Assembly (NCBI GenBank): GCA_002337005.1
Contig: DDFD01000028.1
Span: forward strand, 1 to 64,000
DNA: 64,000 nucleotides
Reading direction: 5' to 3'
Source of the DNA: Flavobacteriales bacterium UBA1937
GTDB lineage: Bacteria > Bacteroidota > Bacteroidia > Flavobacteriales > Weeksellaceae
The notes under the pieces were generated by a model, which saw nothing but the letters and a program-made list of their open reading frames with translations, was not told the DNA's origin and ran no database searches. A program made the translations under genes and the position numbers. Of this stretch, positions 6,742 through 16,253 are shown one piece after another (the first letter of the stretch is position 1; every line of letters starts with the position of its first letter).

Positions 6742-8937
6742 ATGTCAACATTGAGATTCAAAGCGTTAGAAACGCTACCGTTCAAAAACTTCAGGAAAGA
6801 GAATAATGTAGAGATTCCTGCTAAATTATCAGAATTATTCTGTCAGAATGTATTTTCTGAGCAGACAATGAGAGAATATCTTACCAAAGAAGCGTTCTCT
6901 TCTATTATGGATGCTATTAAAAAAGGCACAAAAATTCAAAGACACATTGCAGACCAAGTAGCTGTAGCTATGAAAGATTGGGCAATGTCTAAAGGTGTTA
7001 CTCACTATACGCACTGGTTTCAGCCATTAACAGGTGCTACTGCAGAAAAACATGATTCATTTTTTACCCCAATAGAAGGAGGTAGAGCTATAGAAAGATT
7101 TAGCGGAGGAATGCTTATTCAGCAAGAACCAGATGCATCTTCTTTCCCTAATGGTGGAATTAGAAATACTTTCGAAGCGAGAGGTTATACTGCTTGGGAT
7201 CCTACTTCTCCTGCTTTTATTATGGGAACTACACTTTGTATTCCTTCTATCTTTATTTCTTATACTGGTGAAACACTAGATTACAAAGCGCCATTATTAA
7301 GAGCATTAAACGCTGTGGACGAAGCTGCTACAGATGTAATGCATTATTTTGATAAAAATGTAGAAAAAGTAACTCCTACTTTGGGTTGGGAGCAAGAATA
7401 TTTCCTAGTTGATTCTGCATTGCATCAATCAAGACCAGATTTGGTATTAACAGGTAAAACTTTATTAGGGCATGCTCCTGCAAAAGGACAACAACTAGAT
7501 GATCATTATTTCGGATCTATTCCTACAAGAACAATGAATTTTATGAAGGAATTAGAGATAGAGTGTATGAAACTAGGTATTCCTGTAACCACTCGTCATA
7601 ATGAGGTAGCTCCTAATCAGTTTGAGCTGGCTCCAATGTTCGAAGAAGTAAACGTAGCGATTGACCATAATTCATTATTAATGGATGTAATGGGAAGAGT
7701 AGCTAATAAGCATCACTTCAAAGTATTATTGCACGAAAAACCATTTGCCGGAATTAACGGTAGTGGTAAACATAACAACTGGTCTTTAGCAACTAATACT
7801 GGAGAAAATTTATTAAGCCCAGGTAAAAATCCTAAGAAAAATCTACAATTCTTAACTTTCTTTATCAATACAATTAAAGCAGTTTATGAATATGCAGACC
7901 TTTTAAGAGCTAGTATTGCCTCTGCCAATAATGACCACAGATTAGGAGCTAATGAAGCGCCACCTGCAATCATTTCAGTATTTATTGGTTCTCAGTTGTA
8001 CAAAGTTCTTAACGAGCTAGAAAAAGTAACTGATGGTAAACTTTCTCCAGAAGAGAAAACTGAACTTAAACTAAATGTTGTAGGTAAAATTCCTGAAATT
8101 TTATTAGACAATACCGATAGAAACAGAACTTCTCCGTTTGCATTTACAGGGAATAAATTCGAAATCAGAGCGGTAGGTTCTTCTGCAAACTGCGCAGAGC
8201 CTATGACTGTAATGAATGCTATTATGGCTAAGCAATTAAGAGATTTCAAAGTAGAAGTAGATGCTCTTATTGAAAAAGGTCTTAAGAAAGACGAAGCTAT
8301 CTTTAATGTACTAAGAGAATACATCAAACAATCTAAAAACATTATGTTTGAAGGTGATGGATATTCTGATGATTGGGCAAAAGAAGCAAAGAAAAGAGGA
8401 CTTAATAACCTAAAAACCACTCCTGAAGCTTTAAAAAGAGAGATGGACAAAAAATTCGTAGAGTTATATGAAGAATTAGGTATTTATTCTCACAGAGAAG
8501 TGGAAGCCAGAAACGAAATCAAATTAGAAAAATATTCTACAACAATTGATATTGAAGCTAGAGTAATTGCTGATATTGCTAGAAACCACATTATTCCAGC
8601 ATCATTAAACTATCAAAATAGATTGATAGAAAACGTAAAAGGCTTAAAGGATATCTTCAGTGAGAAAGAATTCAAATCTGTTGCAAAAGAACAACTAAGT
8701 TTAATTACACAAATTTCTGAAAACGTTTCTAAGATTAAAGTTGGGGTAGATGAATTACTTACTGCTAAAGAAAAAGCAAAAGGAACTTCTGATAGCCAAA
8801 AACAAGCAGAAGCATATTGTTTCAATGTGAAAACTTTGTTTGATGGAATCAGAGAAGCGTCAGACTCATTAGAAATGATGGTAGATGATGAGCTTTGGCC
8901 ATTAACTAAGTACAGAGAAATGTTATTTACCAGATAA
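6742..8937 (+). CDS. glnN: glutamine synthetase type III
   Basis: This 731-residue GSIII makes glutamine from glutamate and ammonia with ATP. The size is right for type III (about 700-730 residues, against 450 for types I and II). Catalytic-barrel motifs are visible: WEQEYFLVD, then RHNEVAPNQFELAPMFEE, then NGSGKHNNWS (the ammonia/glutamate loop), and later TDRNRTSPFAFTGNKFE. The C-terminal 150 residues form the long helical extension typical of this type. The ATG at 6742 is chosen because an upstream in-frame TTG at 6736 sits against the promoter. It is the only nitrogen-assimilation gene in the window and is probably regulated through the divergent intergenic region. Confidence 0.95.
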   Translation: MSTLRFKALETLPFKNFRKENNVEIPAKLSELFCQNVFSEQTMREYLTKEAFSSIMDAIKKGTKIQRHIADQVAVAMKDWAMSKGVTHYTHWFQPLTGATAEKHDSFFTPIEGGRAIERFSGGMLIQQEPDASSFPNGGIRNTFEARGYTAWDPTSPAFIMGTTLCIPSIFISYTGETLDYKAPLLRALNAVDEAATDVMHYFDKNVEKVTPTLGWEQEYFLVDSALHQSRPDLVLTGKTLLGHAPAKGQQLDDHYFGSIPTRTMNFMKELEIECMKLGIPVTTRHNEVAPNQFELAPMFEEVNVAIDHNSLLMDVMGRVANKHHFKVLLHEKPFAGINGSGKHNNWSLATNTGENLLSPGKNPKKNLQFLTFFINTIKAVYEYADLLRASIASANNDHRLGANEAPPAIISVFIGSQLYKVLNELEKVTDGKLSPEEKTELKLNVVGKIPEILLDNTDRNRTSPFAFTGNKFEIRAVGSSANCAEPMTVMNAIMAKQLRDFKVEVDALIEKGLKKDEAIFNVLREYIKQSKNIMFEGDGYSDDWAKEAKKRGLNNLKTTPEALKREMDKKFVELYEELGIYSHREVEARNEIKLEKYSTTIDIEARVIADIARNHIIPASLNYQNRLIENVKGLKDIFSEKEFKSVAKEQLSLITQISENVSKIKVGVDELLTAKEKAKGTSDSQKQAEAYCFNVKTLFDGIREASDSLEMMVDDELWPLTKYREMLFTR

Positions 8938-8945
8938 TATCTTAC

Positions 8946-8975
8946 AATCCCTCTCACACGAGAGGGATTTTTTTT
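8946..8975 (+). terminator. glnN terminator
   Basis: AATCCCTCTC (8946-8955) pairs perfectly with GAGAGGGATT (8960-8969) around an ACAC loop and is followed by eight T. Confidence 0.95.
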
Positions 8976-8984
8976 AAATAAACT

Positions 8985-9458
8985 ATGGAAAACCTAAATA
9001 TAATAAGAACCAATTCAGAAAATATTGATTTTAAAAATTTGGTTGTAGCTTTAGACTCCTATCTTGCCAAAATGGATGGCGAGGAACATTCTTTTTATGC
9101 TCAGTATAACAAGATAGACCAGATTAATCATTGTATAATATTGTATGTTGATGGTTCACCAGTATCTTGTGGAGCTTTTAAATTTTTTGAAAATGAAACC
9201 GTTGAAATAAAAAGAATGTACACCAAACCAGAGTTTAGAGGGCATAATTTTGCAAAAATGATTCTAATAGAATTAGAAAATTGGGCATTAGAAGAAGGTT
9301 TTTCTAAATGTGTTTTAGAAACAGGTAAAAGACAAGAATCTGCTGTGAAATTATATCAAAAACAAGAGTATATTATCATCCCAAACTACGGTCAGTATGT
9401 GGAAGTAGAGAATAGCATTTGCTTTGAAAAGGTGTTGAAAATGAAATGTTTGAAGTAA
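8985..9458 (+). CDS. GNAT-family N-acetyltransferase
   Basis: A 157-residue acetyl-CoA-dependent acyltransferase. The core runs from VSCGAFKFF through VEIKRMYTKPEFRGHNFAKMIL, which holds the acetyl-CoA pyrophosphate loop (RGHNFA in place of Q/RxxGxG/A), to the last strand around AVKLYQKQEYIIIPNYGQY. The substrate is unknown. It begins 10 nt after the glnN terminator, so it either has a weak promoter of its own or relies on read-through. No functional link to glutamine synthesis is evident. Confidence 0.85.
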   Translation: MENLNIIRTNSENIDFKNLVVALDSYLAKMDGEEHSFYAQYNKIDQINHCIILYVDGSPVSCGAFKFFENETVEIKRMYTKPEFRGHNFAKMILIELENWALEEGFSKCVLETGKRQESAVKLYQKQEYIIIPNYGQYVEVENSICFEKVLKMKCLK

Positions 9459-9506
9459 TTACTGCTTTAATTTAAGACCATGCTTATCTTAAAATTTACA
9501 AGATTA

Positions 9507-9616
9507 TAGATTTGTTTTATATAATTTGTAGATGAACTCTATTTTTGTTAAAATTTCTTAAAAAAATAAAAATGAACTCAACCGCAAATAGAGCACTTGC
9601 GGTTGTTTTCTTTTAA
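9507..9616 (+). other. possible short leader transcript with two mini-ORFs and attenuator-like pairing
   Basis: A TAGATTTG -7 match (9507-9514) precedes two tiny frames that both begin ATGAACTC: MNSIFVKIS (9532-9561) and MNSTANRALAVVFF (9572-9616). The second frame contains the terminator hairpin at 9580-9604. CTCTATTT (9537-9544) is perfectly complementary to AAATAGAG (9586-9593), which covers part of that hairpin's left arm and loop, so two exclusive folds are possible. It could equally be the late terminator of the GNAT gene. Confidence 0.3.
9580..9614 (+). terminator. Rho-independent terminator
   Basis: AACCGCAA (9580-9587) pairs with TTGCGGTT (9597-9604) around a 9-nt loop and is followed by GTTTTCTTTT. 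Confidence 0.8.
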
Positions 9617-9696
9617 CATATTATGCATAAATGTTAAAAAAAGTTAAATCTTTTTTAAGACTGATAAATGTCAATGCCAAAAAAAATCAGATATTA

Positions 9697-9704
9697 TACA
9701 TTTG
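9697..9704 (+). promoter_or_regulatory. -7 element of the NlpC/P60 lipoprotein gene
   Basis: TACATTTG fits TAnnTTTG. It overlaps an in-frame TTG at 9702, so translation must begin at the downstream ATG at 9738. Confidence 0.6.
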
Positions 9705-9737
9705 TCTTGTCTAAGAAAAGAAATAACAAGTAATAAT

Positions 9738-10376
9738 ATGAAGAAAAGAGTTTTGTTTTTCACGATTGCGATGATATCGGTTTTCTCTTTGCAATCATGT
9801 GTTACCAACTATGTGGTTTCTACACCTACTAAGTACAAAACTGATGCCAATCTAGAGCATATCAACACAAATAATCTTACTGCAGCTAATAAAAGCACTT
9901 ATAATAGTTACAATGTAAATTTTGCCAATGCGCAAAAATCTGAACTTGCAGCAGCTATTACAAGTGCTATTTCATTAGATAAAACAATAGATGATATTTT
10001 GGGTGAAGCTAGCTCTTACCTTGGTACACCTTATAGATTTGGAGGAACTACAAGAAGCGGAATAGATTGCTCTGCTTTTGTTCTAAATGTATTTGGGCAA
10101 TCAACAGGTATAGAACTTCCTAGAGTAGCCGCAGAACAAGCCGAACTAGGCGAAAAAGTAGAAATACAGGAACTTCAAAAAGGAGATTTGGTATTTTTCT
10201 CTAAAGGTGGTAGAATTTCTCACGTAGGAATTGTACAAGAAGTAAGCCCTGAAGGTGAGATTAAATTTATACACGCTGCTACTTCTAGAGGCGTAATGAT
10301 TTCTTCTCTTAATGATTCTTATTGGGGAAGAAAATTCAGATTTGCTAAAAGAATTATAAAACAACCACAACAGTAA
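9738..10376 (+). CDS. NlpC/P60 (C40) peptidoglycan peptidase lipoprotein
   Basis: A 212-residue lipoprotein with signal peptide and lipobox ending at Cys21 (SLQSC). After a linker of about 60 residues comes an NlpC/P60 domain with the complete triad: Cys111 in GIDCSAF, His162 in SHVGIV and His179 in FIHAA. This family cleaves the D-Glu to diaminopimelate bond in peptide stems. It is probably anchored in the outer membrane, facing the periplasm, and trims or remodels peptidoglycan. It converges on the rod-shape operon across a shared terminator. Confidence 0.92.
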   Translation: MKKRVLFFTIAMISVFSLQSCVTNYVVSTPTKYKTDANLEHINTNNLTAANKSTYNSYNVNFANAQKSELAAAITSAISLDKTIDDILGEASSYLGTPYRFGGTTRSGIDCSAFVLNVFGQSTGIELPRVAAEQAELGEKVEIQELQKGDLVFFSKGGRISHVGIVQEVSPEGEIKFIHAATSRGVMISSLNDSYWGRKFRFAKRIIKQPQQ

Positions 10377-10395
10377 TAAATAATTGATTTAATAG

Positions 10396-10428
10396 AAATC
10401 CTCCAAATAATTTTTTGGAGGATTTTTT
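10396..10428. terminator. terminator between nlpC/P60 gene and rodA
   Basis: AAATCCTCCAA (10396-10406) pairs with TTGGAGGATTT (10415-10425), with T runs after it on the plus strand and a shorter T-rich run on the minus strand. Confidence 0.85.
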
Positions 10429-10430
10429 AT

Positions 10431-11660
10431 TTATACCAGTGAATTCTTGTCTGTATAATTGAGTTTAAAGAATATAGCCGTCATTATAGAAAAAGCTAAA
10501 AAAGAACTGCCTCCATAGCTGAAATAAGGCAAAGGAATACCTACTGTCGGGAAGAGCCCCATTACCATTCCTAGGTTGATGGCAAAGTGCATGAGTAAAA
10601 CGCCTGCAAAACAATAACCGAAAACCCTATTAAATCTAGTTTTTTGATTTTCTGCCAAGTAATAAATTCTACCAATGTAAATTGCATAGAATATAACCAA
10701 GAGCGTACTTCCTAGAAAACCCCATTCTTCACCAACCGTACAAAAAATATAATCTGTTTCTTGCTCAGGAACAAATTTTCCTTGAGTTACAGAACCTTGT
10801 TTATAGCCTTTTCCCCAGAATCCTCCAGAACCAATAGCTGTTTTAGAATATAGCAGGTTATAACCAGAAGTATCTCTAAAGGCTTTTTCTCCTTTATAAA
10901 GAACTTCTATTCTTTCTCTTTGGTGTTTTGGAAGTTTTTCTAGAATTTTTGGTGTACCATAGCTTATGCCAGATAAAAGAAGAAAACCTCCTACAAATGA
11001 GGCGATAGTAGGTATAGTCCAGATTATTCTATTAAAATTAAATAATAAAAATAAAACCAGAATAAATAATAATCCTAAAATTATATATAATGGATTAAAA
11101 GCTATAGAAAGAAGAAAAACAGCAGCCAGAGTAAATCCAATTCCAAATAACCAACCGCTTAATCCTTCACGGTATAACGCGATTATAAATGTAGTAAACA
11201 CGAGCAAAGAACCTACATCCGGAATACTAAGAACAGCAATCGCAGGAACGCCAATAATAGCTAATGTGGTTAAAAAAGATTTTCTATTGTTTAAGTTAAA
11301 ATCTGGACCAGAAACATAACTGGCTAACATTAGAGAAATGCCTATTTTTGCAAATTCTACAGGTTGTATGGTAAAACCGCCTATTTTGTACCAATTTTTT
11401 TGACCTTTTATTTCGGAGCCTAATACGTGCAAACCAAGTAATGAAACAACACCGAGGATAAAGAAAACAACCGCAAAGTTTTCGAAAAACTTACTTCTCA
11501 TCATAAATATAATAATACCTACAAATAAAGATATAATGAAGAAAATCAATTGCTTTTCTCCTAACCCACTATCAACACTATAAATGTTGACAACAGCAAA
11601 AACAGAAATGGCGAGATATAAAAAAATGCCAAGTTTATCTAATCCTTCTGCCCATTTCAT
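10431..11660 (-). CDS. rodA: rod-shape SEDS glycosyltransferase RodA
   Basis: A 409-residue multi-TM SEDS protein that polymerises lipid II glycan strands during elongation together with PBP2. The signature loop EQETDYIFCTVGEEWGF and the ending GIPLPYFSYGGSSF are characteristic. It is the last gene of mreB-mreC-mreD-mrdA-rodA and starts one base after the mrdA stop. That context, with PBP2 directly upstream, separates it from the paralogous FtsW at 33551, which sits in the dcw cluster. Confidence 0.95.
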   Translation of the reverse strand: MKWAEGLDKLGIFLYLAISVFAVVNIYSVDSGLGEKQLIFFIISLFVGIIIFMMRSKFFENFAVVFFILGVVSLLGLHVLGSEIKGQKNWYKIGGFTIQPVEFAKIGISLMLASYVSGPDFNLNNRKSFLTTLAIIGVPAIAVLSIPDVGSLLVFTTFIIALYREGLSGWLFGIGFTLAAVFLLSIAFNPLYIILGLLFILVLFLLFNFNRIIWTIPTIASFVGGFLLLSGISYGTPKILEKLPKHQRERIEVLYKGEKAFRDTSGYNLLYSKTAIGSGGFWGKGYKQGSVTQGKFVPEQETDYIFCTVGEEWGFLGSTLLVIFYAIYIGRIYYLAENQKTRFNRVFGYCFAGVLLMHFAINLGMVMGLFPTVGIPLPYFSYGGSSFLAFSIMTAIFFKLNYTDKNSLV

Positions 11661-11661
11661 T

Positions 11662-13662
11662 TTACGTTAATTTTTTTGGTTGTTTATTTTTAGCACTATT
11701 TTTTTCATTAATCAGTTTCAGACTGTCTTGCAATTTTTTGAGTTTTATCGAATCTAAGTCTTCTTTTGGTTTTCCGTGTTCTTTGTACCACTGTCTCTTA
11801 TATTCACCCATAAAACTTGCATTAATCATTTTTTTATAAAGGTGTTCTCTTTTCAGAGTTCCAGTAATGTATTTTTCTGCAATTACAGTACAGGCAGGTC
11901 CAGCCCAAGTAGCGCCAAAACCAGCGTGTTCCATCACTGCGGCTACTACAATTTTTGGTTTATCTGCTGGAGCAATCAAAGTGAAAATAGAATTATCTTT
12001 TCCTTGCGGAACTTGTGCTGTACCTGTTTTGGCTAATTGCGTGAAATCACTAGATCTCAAACTTGCACCTGTTCCTCTTAGCATCACCGCTTCCATACCT
12101 TGCATTACCAAATTATAATATTTTTGATTTTGAACTTTGGTAAGATGTTTGTTTTTGAATCTCGGGTCAGGATTAGGTTTTCCGTCTATAGATTTTACGA
12201 TATGTGGGGTGTAGTACCAACCTTTATTAGCAATCGCTGCGGTGTAATTGGCTAATTGAAGAGGTGTAACCAGTACATCGCCTTGTCCCATCCCGTTATA
12301 GATAGCACCAGTTGACATCTCGTCCCAATCTGTAAAATTAGTCTTTTTAGAACCACTAGCTTTCATAATTGCTTTAAATCTTCTCTCATAAAAATCACCA
12401 GAAGGTACTCTTCCCTTTGCACCAACCGCTAAATCATTATTTAAAAATTCTCCCACTCCGAAACTGTTCATGATTTCTTTCCATTCATCAACACCCTTAG
12501 AAGGATTACCAGGATATTTTTTAATAATTTTAATAAATGCATAGGTAAAAAAGCAATTACTAGAAACCTGAATCGAAGGAATTAGAGGATCTGCTCCTCC
12601 GTGCCCTTTAATTCTTTTTCCCTTATAGAAAAAACCACCACCACAAGGGAAAACGGTTTTTTCGTCCATTACCCCCATTTGCATTGCTGCAAGAGCAGTT
12701 AATAATTTAAAAGTAGAACCGGGAGGATATGCTGCCTGTAATGCCCTATCAAAAGTTGGTTTGTTGTCATAAAGAGTATCTTTTGATAATCGATAAATAT
12801 TTTTCTTTTTATCAACTCCTGTAAATAAATTGGGGTCAATATCTGGCCCAGTTGCTAGCGCTAAAATTTCACCATTATTGGGATCGATTGCTACAATAGC
12901 ACCGTGTTTATTGACTAGCATTTCTTCAGCAATTCTTTGCAAATCATAATCTATGGTCAGGGTAAGATCTTTTCCAGAAACCACTTCTCTGTCTAGTGTT
13001 CCATTTTTATAAGGGCCTACATTTCTGAGTCTAATATCTTTTTGAATGTATTTCATTCCTTTTTCTCCTCTTAGCTCTTTTTCGTATGACCTTTCAATTC
13101 CTGTAATTCCTGCGATATCGCCAGGTAGATAGTATGTAGAATCTTTTTTGATGTAGCTTTCGTTTACTTGATTGGTATAGCCAAGTAAATTACCAGAAGT
13201 AGAAACTTCGTATTTTCTTTGCGGACGTTCTACTATACTGAATGCTGGATATTTAAAAATAATCTCCTGAATTCTTGCAATTTCTTCTCTGCTCATATCA
13301 CTCATAAAAGTCATAGGAGTGAGTCTAGAATAGTATTTATCTTTTTTAAGTGATGCTACTTTATTAATGAAATCTTTTTTAGTAATCCTAAGAAGGTTGC
13401 AAAACCCAATGGTGTCAAAATCGGGTTTCATTAGGTTTTGAGTAAAAGAAATTTCGTAAGAAGGTTGGTTGCCTACCAAAATTTTACCATTTCTATCAAA
13501 GATAATTCCTCTCTGCGGAATTACATATTCTGTTTTGATAGAAGTATTGGCAGCATTAAGTGCATATCTATCTGTAATTAATTGTAAATAAGCCAATCTT
13601 GCTACAAATGCTGTAGCAATAATAAATAAGGCGATGGTGATTTTATAATAGGCTGGTTTCAA
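11662..13662 (-). CDS. mrdA: elongation-specific transpeptidase PBP2
   Basis: A 666-residue class B penicillin-binding protein, membrane-anchored by residues 7-27 and cross-linking side-wall peptidoglycan with RodA. Active-site motifs: Ser316 in PGSTFK (SxxK), SSN at 367-369 and KTG at 545-547. The start is a TTG that overlaps the mreD stop as TTGA, and no ATG occurs nearby in frame, so translational coupling to mreD is likely. The C-terminal 50 residues are Lys-rich and low in complexity. Confidence 0.95.
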   Translation of the reverse strand: MKPAYYKITIALFIIATAFVARLAYLQLITDRYALNAANTSIKTEYVIPQRGIIFDRNGKILVGNQPSYEISFTQNLMKPDFDTIGFCNLLRITKKDFINKVASLKKDKYYSRLTPMTFMSDMSREEIARIQEIIFKYPAFSIVERPQRKYEVSTSGNLLGYTNQVNESYIKKDSTYYLPGDIAGITGIERSYEKELRGEKGMKYIQKDIRLRNVGPYKNGTLDREVVSGKDLTLTIDYDLQRIAEEMLVNKHGAIVAIDPNNGEILALATGPDIDPNLFTGVDKKKNIYRLSKDTLYDNKPTFDRALQAAYPPGSTFKLLTALAAMQMGVMDEKTVFPCGGGFFYKGKRIKGHGGADPLIPSIQVSSNCFFTYAFIKIIKKYPGNPSKGVDEWKEIMNSFGVGEFLNNDLAVGAKGRVPSGDFYERRFKAIMKASGSKKTNFTDWDEMSTGAIYNGMGQGDVLVTPLQLANYTAAIANKGWYYTPHIVKSIDGKPNPDPRFKNKHLTKVQNQKYYNLVMQGMEAVMLRGTGASLRSSDFTQLAKTGTAQVPQGKDNSIFTLIAPADKPKIVVAAVMEHAGFGATWAGPACTVIAEKYITGTLKREHLYKKMINASFMGEYKRQWYKEHGKPKEDLDSIKLKKLQDSLKLINEKNSAKNKQPKKLT

Positions 13663-14165
13663 ACTTTTTCTTTGATTTTAAATGCTAAAGTGTAGATTAG
13701 TACAAATATAATTGAAATAATGCTTGTGATTAAAATATTCAACATTACTTCAAAAAATCTATCGAACTTAAAAAATTCTATGCTTTGAACTAAAAACTGA
13801 TGCACAAAAATACTTGAAAAAATATAGAATAAAAACTGTGACCACTGAAGATTATGGAATGAAAAGATATCCGAAGAAACTTCTGTAGAGGTCTTAAATA
13901 TGATGGTTCTGAAATAAGCAATTAAAGTAGTAGAGAATGCATTAATACCCCAAGTTCCTAAGAATGCATCTATTGATAAACCTAAAAGAAAACTTGCGCT
14001 TAGGAATACATATAGATTTCTGTAAAACGGATAAAAAAGCACAAAAATGGTATATATAACAGGGGTGTATTTCCCTGCAATATCAATTCTATTGAACAAG
14101 AAAATCTGTAGCGCAACTAGCACCATCATCATCACAAGGTCGGTAAAAATGTTTCTACTAATCAT
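13659..14165 (-). CDS. mreD: rod-shape protein MreD
   Basis: A 168-residue integral membrane protein with five to six hydrophobic segments and few charges, as expected of MreD, which helps connect MreB/MreC to PBP2/RodA. Sequence conservation in this family is low, so the call rests on size, topology and position between mreC and mrdA. Its start overlaps the mreC end by 8 bp and its stop overlaps the mrdA TTG start. Confidence 0.88.
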   Translation of the reverse strand: MISRNIFTDLVMMMVLVALQIFLFNRIDIAGKYTPVIYTIFVLFYPFYRNLYVFLSASFLLGLSIDAFLGTWGINAFSTTLIAYFRTIIFKTSTEVSSDIFSFHNLQWSQFLFYIFSSIFVHQFLVQSIEFFKFDRFFEVMLNILITSIISIIFVLIYTLAFKIKEKV

Positions 14166-15006
14166 TTTTTATCGTTGTGTCTAGCGTATCTTGAATTTGT
14201 TTAAGTTCTAGTTTTTTTAAATTTCTAACCACGAAAACTTTCTGTAAATTTCCCATCTTCTGGTTCAGTTCTACAGAAATATCCCAATATCCAGTTTTAG
14301 AATCTACTTCATAACCAGCTATTCTTCCAATCATAATTCCTTGAGGGAAAATTGAAGATTTGCCATCGGTTAAAACAGTATCTCCCACTTTTAGAGGAAC
14401 ATATTTTGGGATGTCAGCAAGATGCATTGTTCTAGAATTATCTCCTTTCCAAGTGAGAGTTCCAAAGAAACCTGTATTCTTAAGAGCGGCATTTATTCTT
14501 ATTTTGTTTACACTTAATACAGATTGTACCAATGCATAATTGTTGGTGGTATTTACCACAATTCCTGCAATTCCGTTTGGTGCAATAACTCCCATTTTAG
14601 GAAAAACACCATGTCTTTTTCCTCTGTCTATGGTAAAATAATTGTCGTTTCTTGTGATGCTATTGTTCACGATGTCAGCATCTACAAACGTGTATATTTG
14701 TCCGCCACCTATAGTATCTGTTACTCTTCTAAATTGTGGATTGCCAGATTGCCCTTTTCCATAGACTTGCATCATGAGAGCTTTGTTCTGTGCAACCAAG
14801 TCTTCGTTTATTTGTTTTAATTTAAGATAACTAGTGCCTTGGTCTATGTATCCAGAAACCCAAGCATTAAAAGCGGTAGCTTGTCCTGCTGCAAAAGATT
14901 GTTGCATCGAATTTCTACTGAAAATCAATGTTACGGCAATTAACTGTAAGAAAAGAAAGAACAGAAATAATCCGTTCTTGCTAAACAATCTAATCAAAAA
15001 ACCCAT
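14158..15006 (-). CDS. mreC: rod-shape protein MreC
   Basis: A 282-residue bitopic protein: one TM segment (residues 10-29), a short coiled coil (about 55-80) and a periplasmic beta-barrel domain with GVFPKMGVIAPNGIAGIVV and later LKVGDTVLTDGKSSIFP, both typical of MreC. It activates PBP2/RodA from the periplasmic side. It lies 21 bp downstream of mreB and overlaps mreD. Confidence 0.94.
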   Translation of the reverse strand: MGFLIRLFSKNGLFLFFLFLQLIAVTLIFSRNSMQQSFAAGQATAFNAWVSGYIDQGTSYLKLKQINEDLVAQNKALMMQVYGKGQSGNPQFRRVTDTIGGGQIYTFVDADIVNNSITRNDNYFTIDRGKRHGVFPKMGVIAPNGIAGIVVNTTNNYALVQSVLSVNKIRINAALKNTGFFGTLTWKGDNSRTMHLADIPKYVPLKVGDTVLTDGKSSIFPQGIMIGRIAGYEVDSKTGYWDISVELNQKMGNLQKVFVVRNLKKLELKQIQDTLDTTIKND

Positions 15007-15027
15007 TCTTACAGTGGTTTCTAATAA

Positions 15028-16053
15028 TTATTTAATTAGGAAATTGAATTTATCCATATTCTTAAGTGCGATACCTGTTCCACGAACTACCGCTCTTAAT
15101 GGATCTTCTGCTACGAAAACAGGCAAGCCTGTTTTTTTGTGAAGTCTGTCTGCTAATCCTCTTAATAACGCACCACCACCAGCTAAATAAATACCTGTTT
15201 TATAAATATCAGCAGCCAATTCTGGAGGAGTAAGAGAAAGAGTTTCCATTACAGCATCTTCTATTCTGATGATAGATTTATCTAGAGCTCTTGCAATCTC
15301 TTTATAACCTACCATTATTTCTTTTGGTTTTCCTGTGATAAGGTCTCTACCTTGTACCGGAATATCTTCTACATCTACATCTAGCTCTTCTACCGCAGAT
15401 CCTACTTCTATTTTTACTCTTTCGGCAGTTCTTTCACCGATATATAAATTATGATGAGTTCTTAAGTAATAAGCAATATCATTGGTGAAAACATCTCCAG
15501 CAATTTTCACAGATTTATCACAAACAATTCCGCCAAGAGCTACCACTGCAATTTCTGTAGTACCACCACCTATATCAATAATCATATTACCTTCAGGTTT
15601 TTGCACATCTATACCTACCCCAATTGCAGCAGCCATTGGTTCGTAGATTAATCTTACTTCTTTAGCGTTTACTTTTTGTGCAGAATCTCTTACTGCACGT
15701 TTTTCTACTTCTGTAATACCAGAAGGAATACAAATCACAATTCTAAGAGCTGGCTGAAAAAGTTTTCCTTTAATACCAGGAATTTGCTTAATAAATTCCT
15801 TAATCATATGCTCAGAAGCAGCAAAATCTGCGATTACTCCATCTTTCAAAGGACGCACCGTTTTAATGTCTTCGTGTGTTTTACCTTGCATATGTTTTGC
15901 TTGTTCTCCTACGGCAATTGGCTTTCCAGAAGAACGCTCTATAGCTACGATTGACGGCTGGTCAATCACGATTTTATTATTGTGAATGATAAGTGTATTA
16001 GCTGTACCTAAGTCTATCGCAATTTCTTGCGTGAACATATCAAATAACCCCAT
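15028..16053 (-). CDS. mreB: actin-like cell-shape protein MreB
   Basis: A 341-residue bacterial actin that forms membrane-bound filaments guiding side-wall synthesis. ATPase motifs: IAIDLGTANT (phosphate 1), IDIGGGTTEIAV (phosphate 2) and YLAGGGALLRGL (adenosine). Normal length. It is the first gene of the five-gene rod-shape operon, with a -7 element about 25 nt upstream. Confidence 0.97.
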   Translation of the reverse strand: MGLFDMFTQEIAIDLGTANTLIIHNNKIVIDQPSIVAIERSSGKPIAVGEQAKHMQGKTHEDIKTVRPLKDGVIADFAASEHMIKEFIKQIPGIKGKLFQPALRIVICIPSGITEVEKRAVRDSAQKVNAKEVRLIYEPMAAAIGVGIDVQKPEGNMIIDIGGGTTEIAVVALGGIVCDKSVKIAGDVFTNDIAYYLRTHHNLYIGERTAERVKIEVGSAVEELDVDVEDIPVQGRDLITGKPKEIMVGYKEIARALDKSIIRIEDAVMETLSLTPPELAADIYKTGIYLAGGGALLRGLADRLHKKTGLPVFVAEDPLRAVVRGTGIALKNMDKFNFLIK

Positions 16054-16077
16054 TTTTCTACTATAAATTTTAGTTTA

Positions 16078-16085
16078 CAAAGATA
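16078..16085 (-). promoter_or_regulatory. -7 element of the mreB operon
   Basis: The minus strand reads TATCTTTG, matching TAnnTTTG, 24 nt before the mreB ATG. Confidence 0.6.
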
Positions 16086-16203
16086 TAAATTTAAACGCAT
16101 TCTAAATAGAGGAAAATAAAAAATTTAGTTAAAATTTTATTAAATTCTAAATGCTTATTGTATTTTTAAACTTTAAACTTTCAGTTTTATTTTTACTTCT
16201 TTG

Positions 16204-16211
16204 TAAATTTG
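16204..16211 (+). promoter_or_regulatory. -7 element of the GNAT gene at 16254
   Basis: TAAATTTG matches TAnnTTTG and gives a leader of about 40 nt. Confidence 0.5.
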
Positions 16212-16253
16212 ATAAAATTCTTAATGATTTTCAATTAAATTACAGTAAATCAA

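Noticed and set aside
7992..8450. 152-codon minus-strand frame over glnN
   Set aside because: Antisense shadow with Ser/Leu-rich composition typical of the reverse strand of a real gene.
10966..11319. 117-codon plus-strand frame over rodA
   Set aside because: Antisense shadow of the conserved rodA gene.
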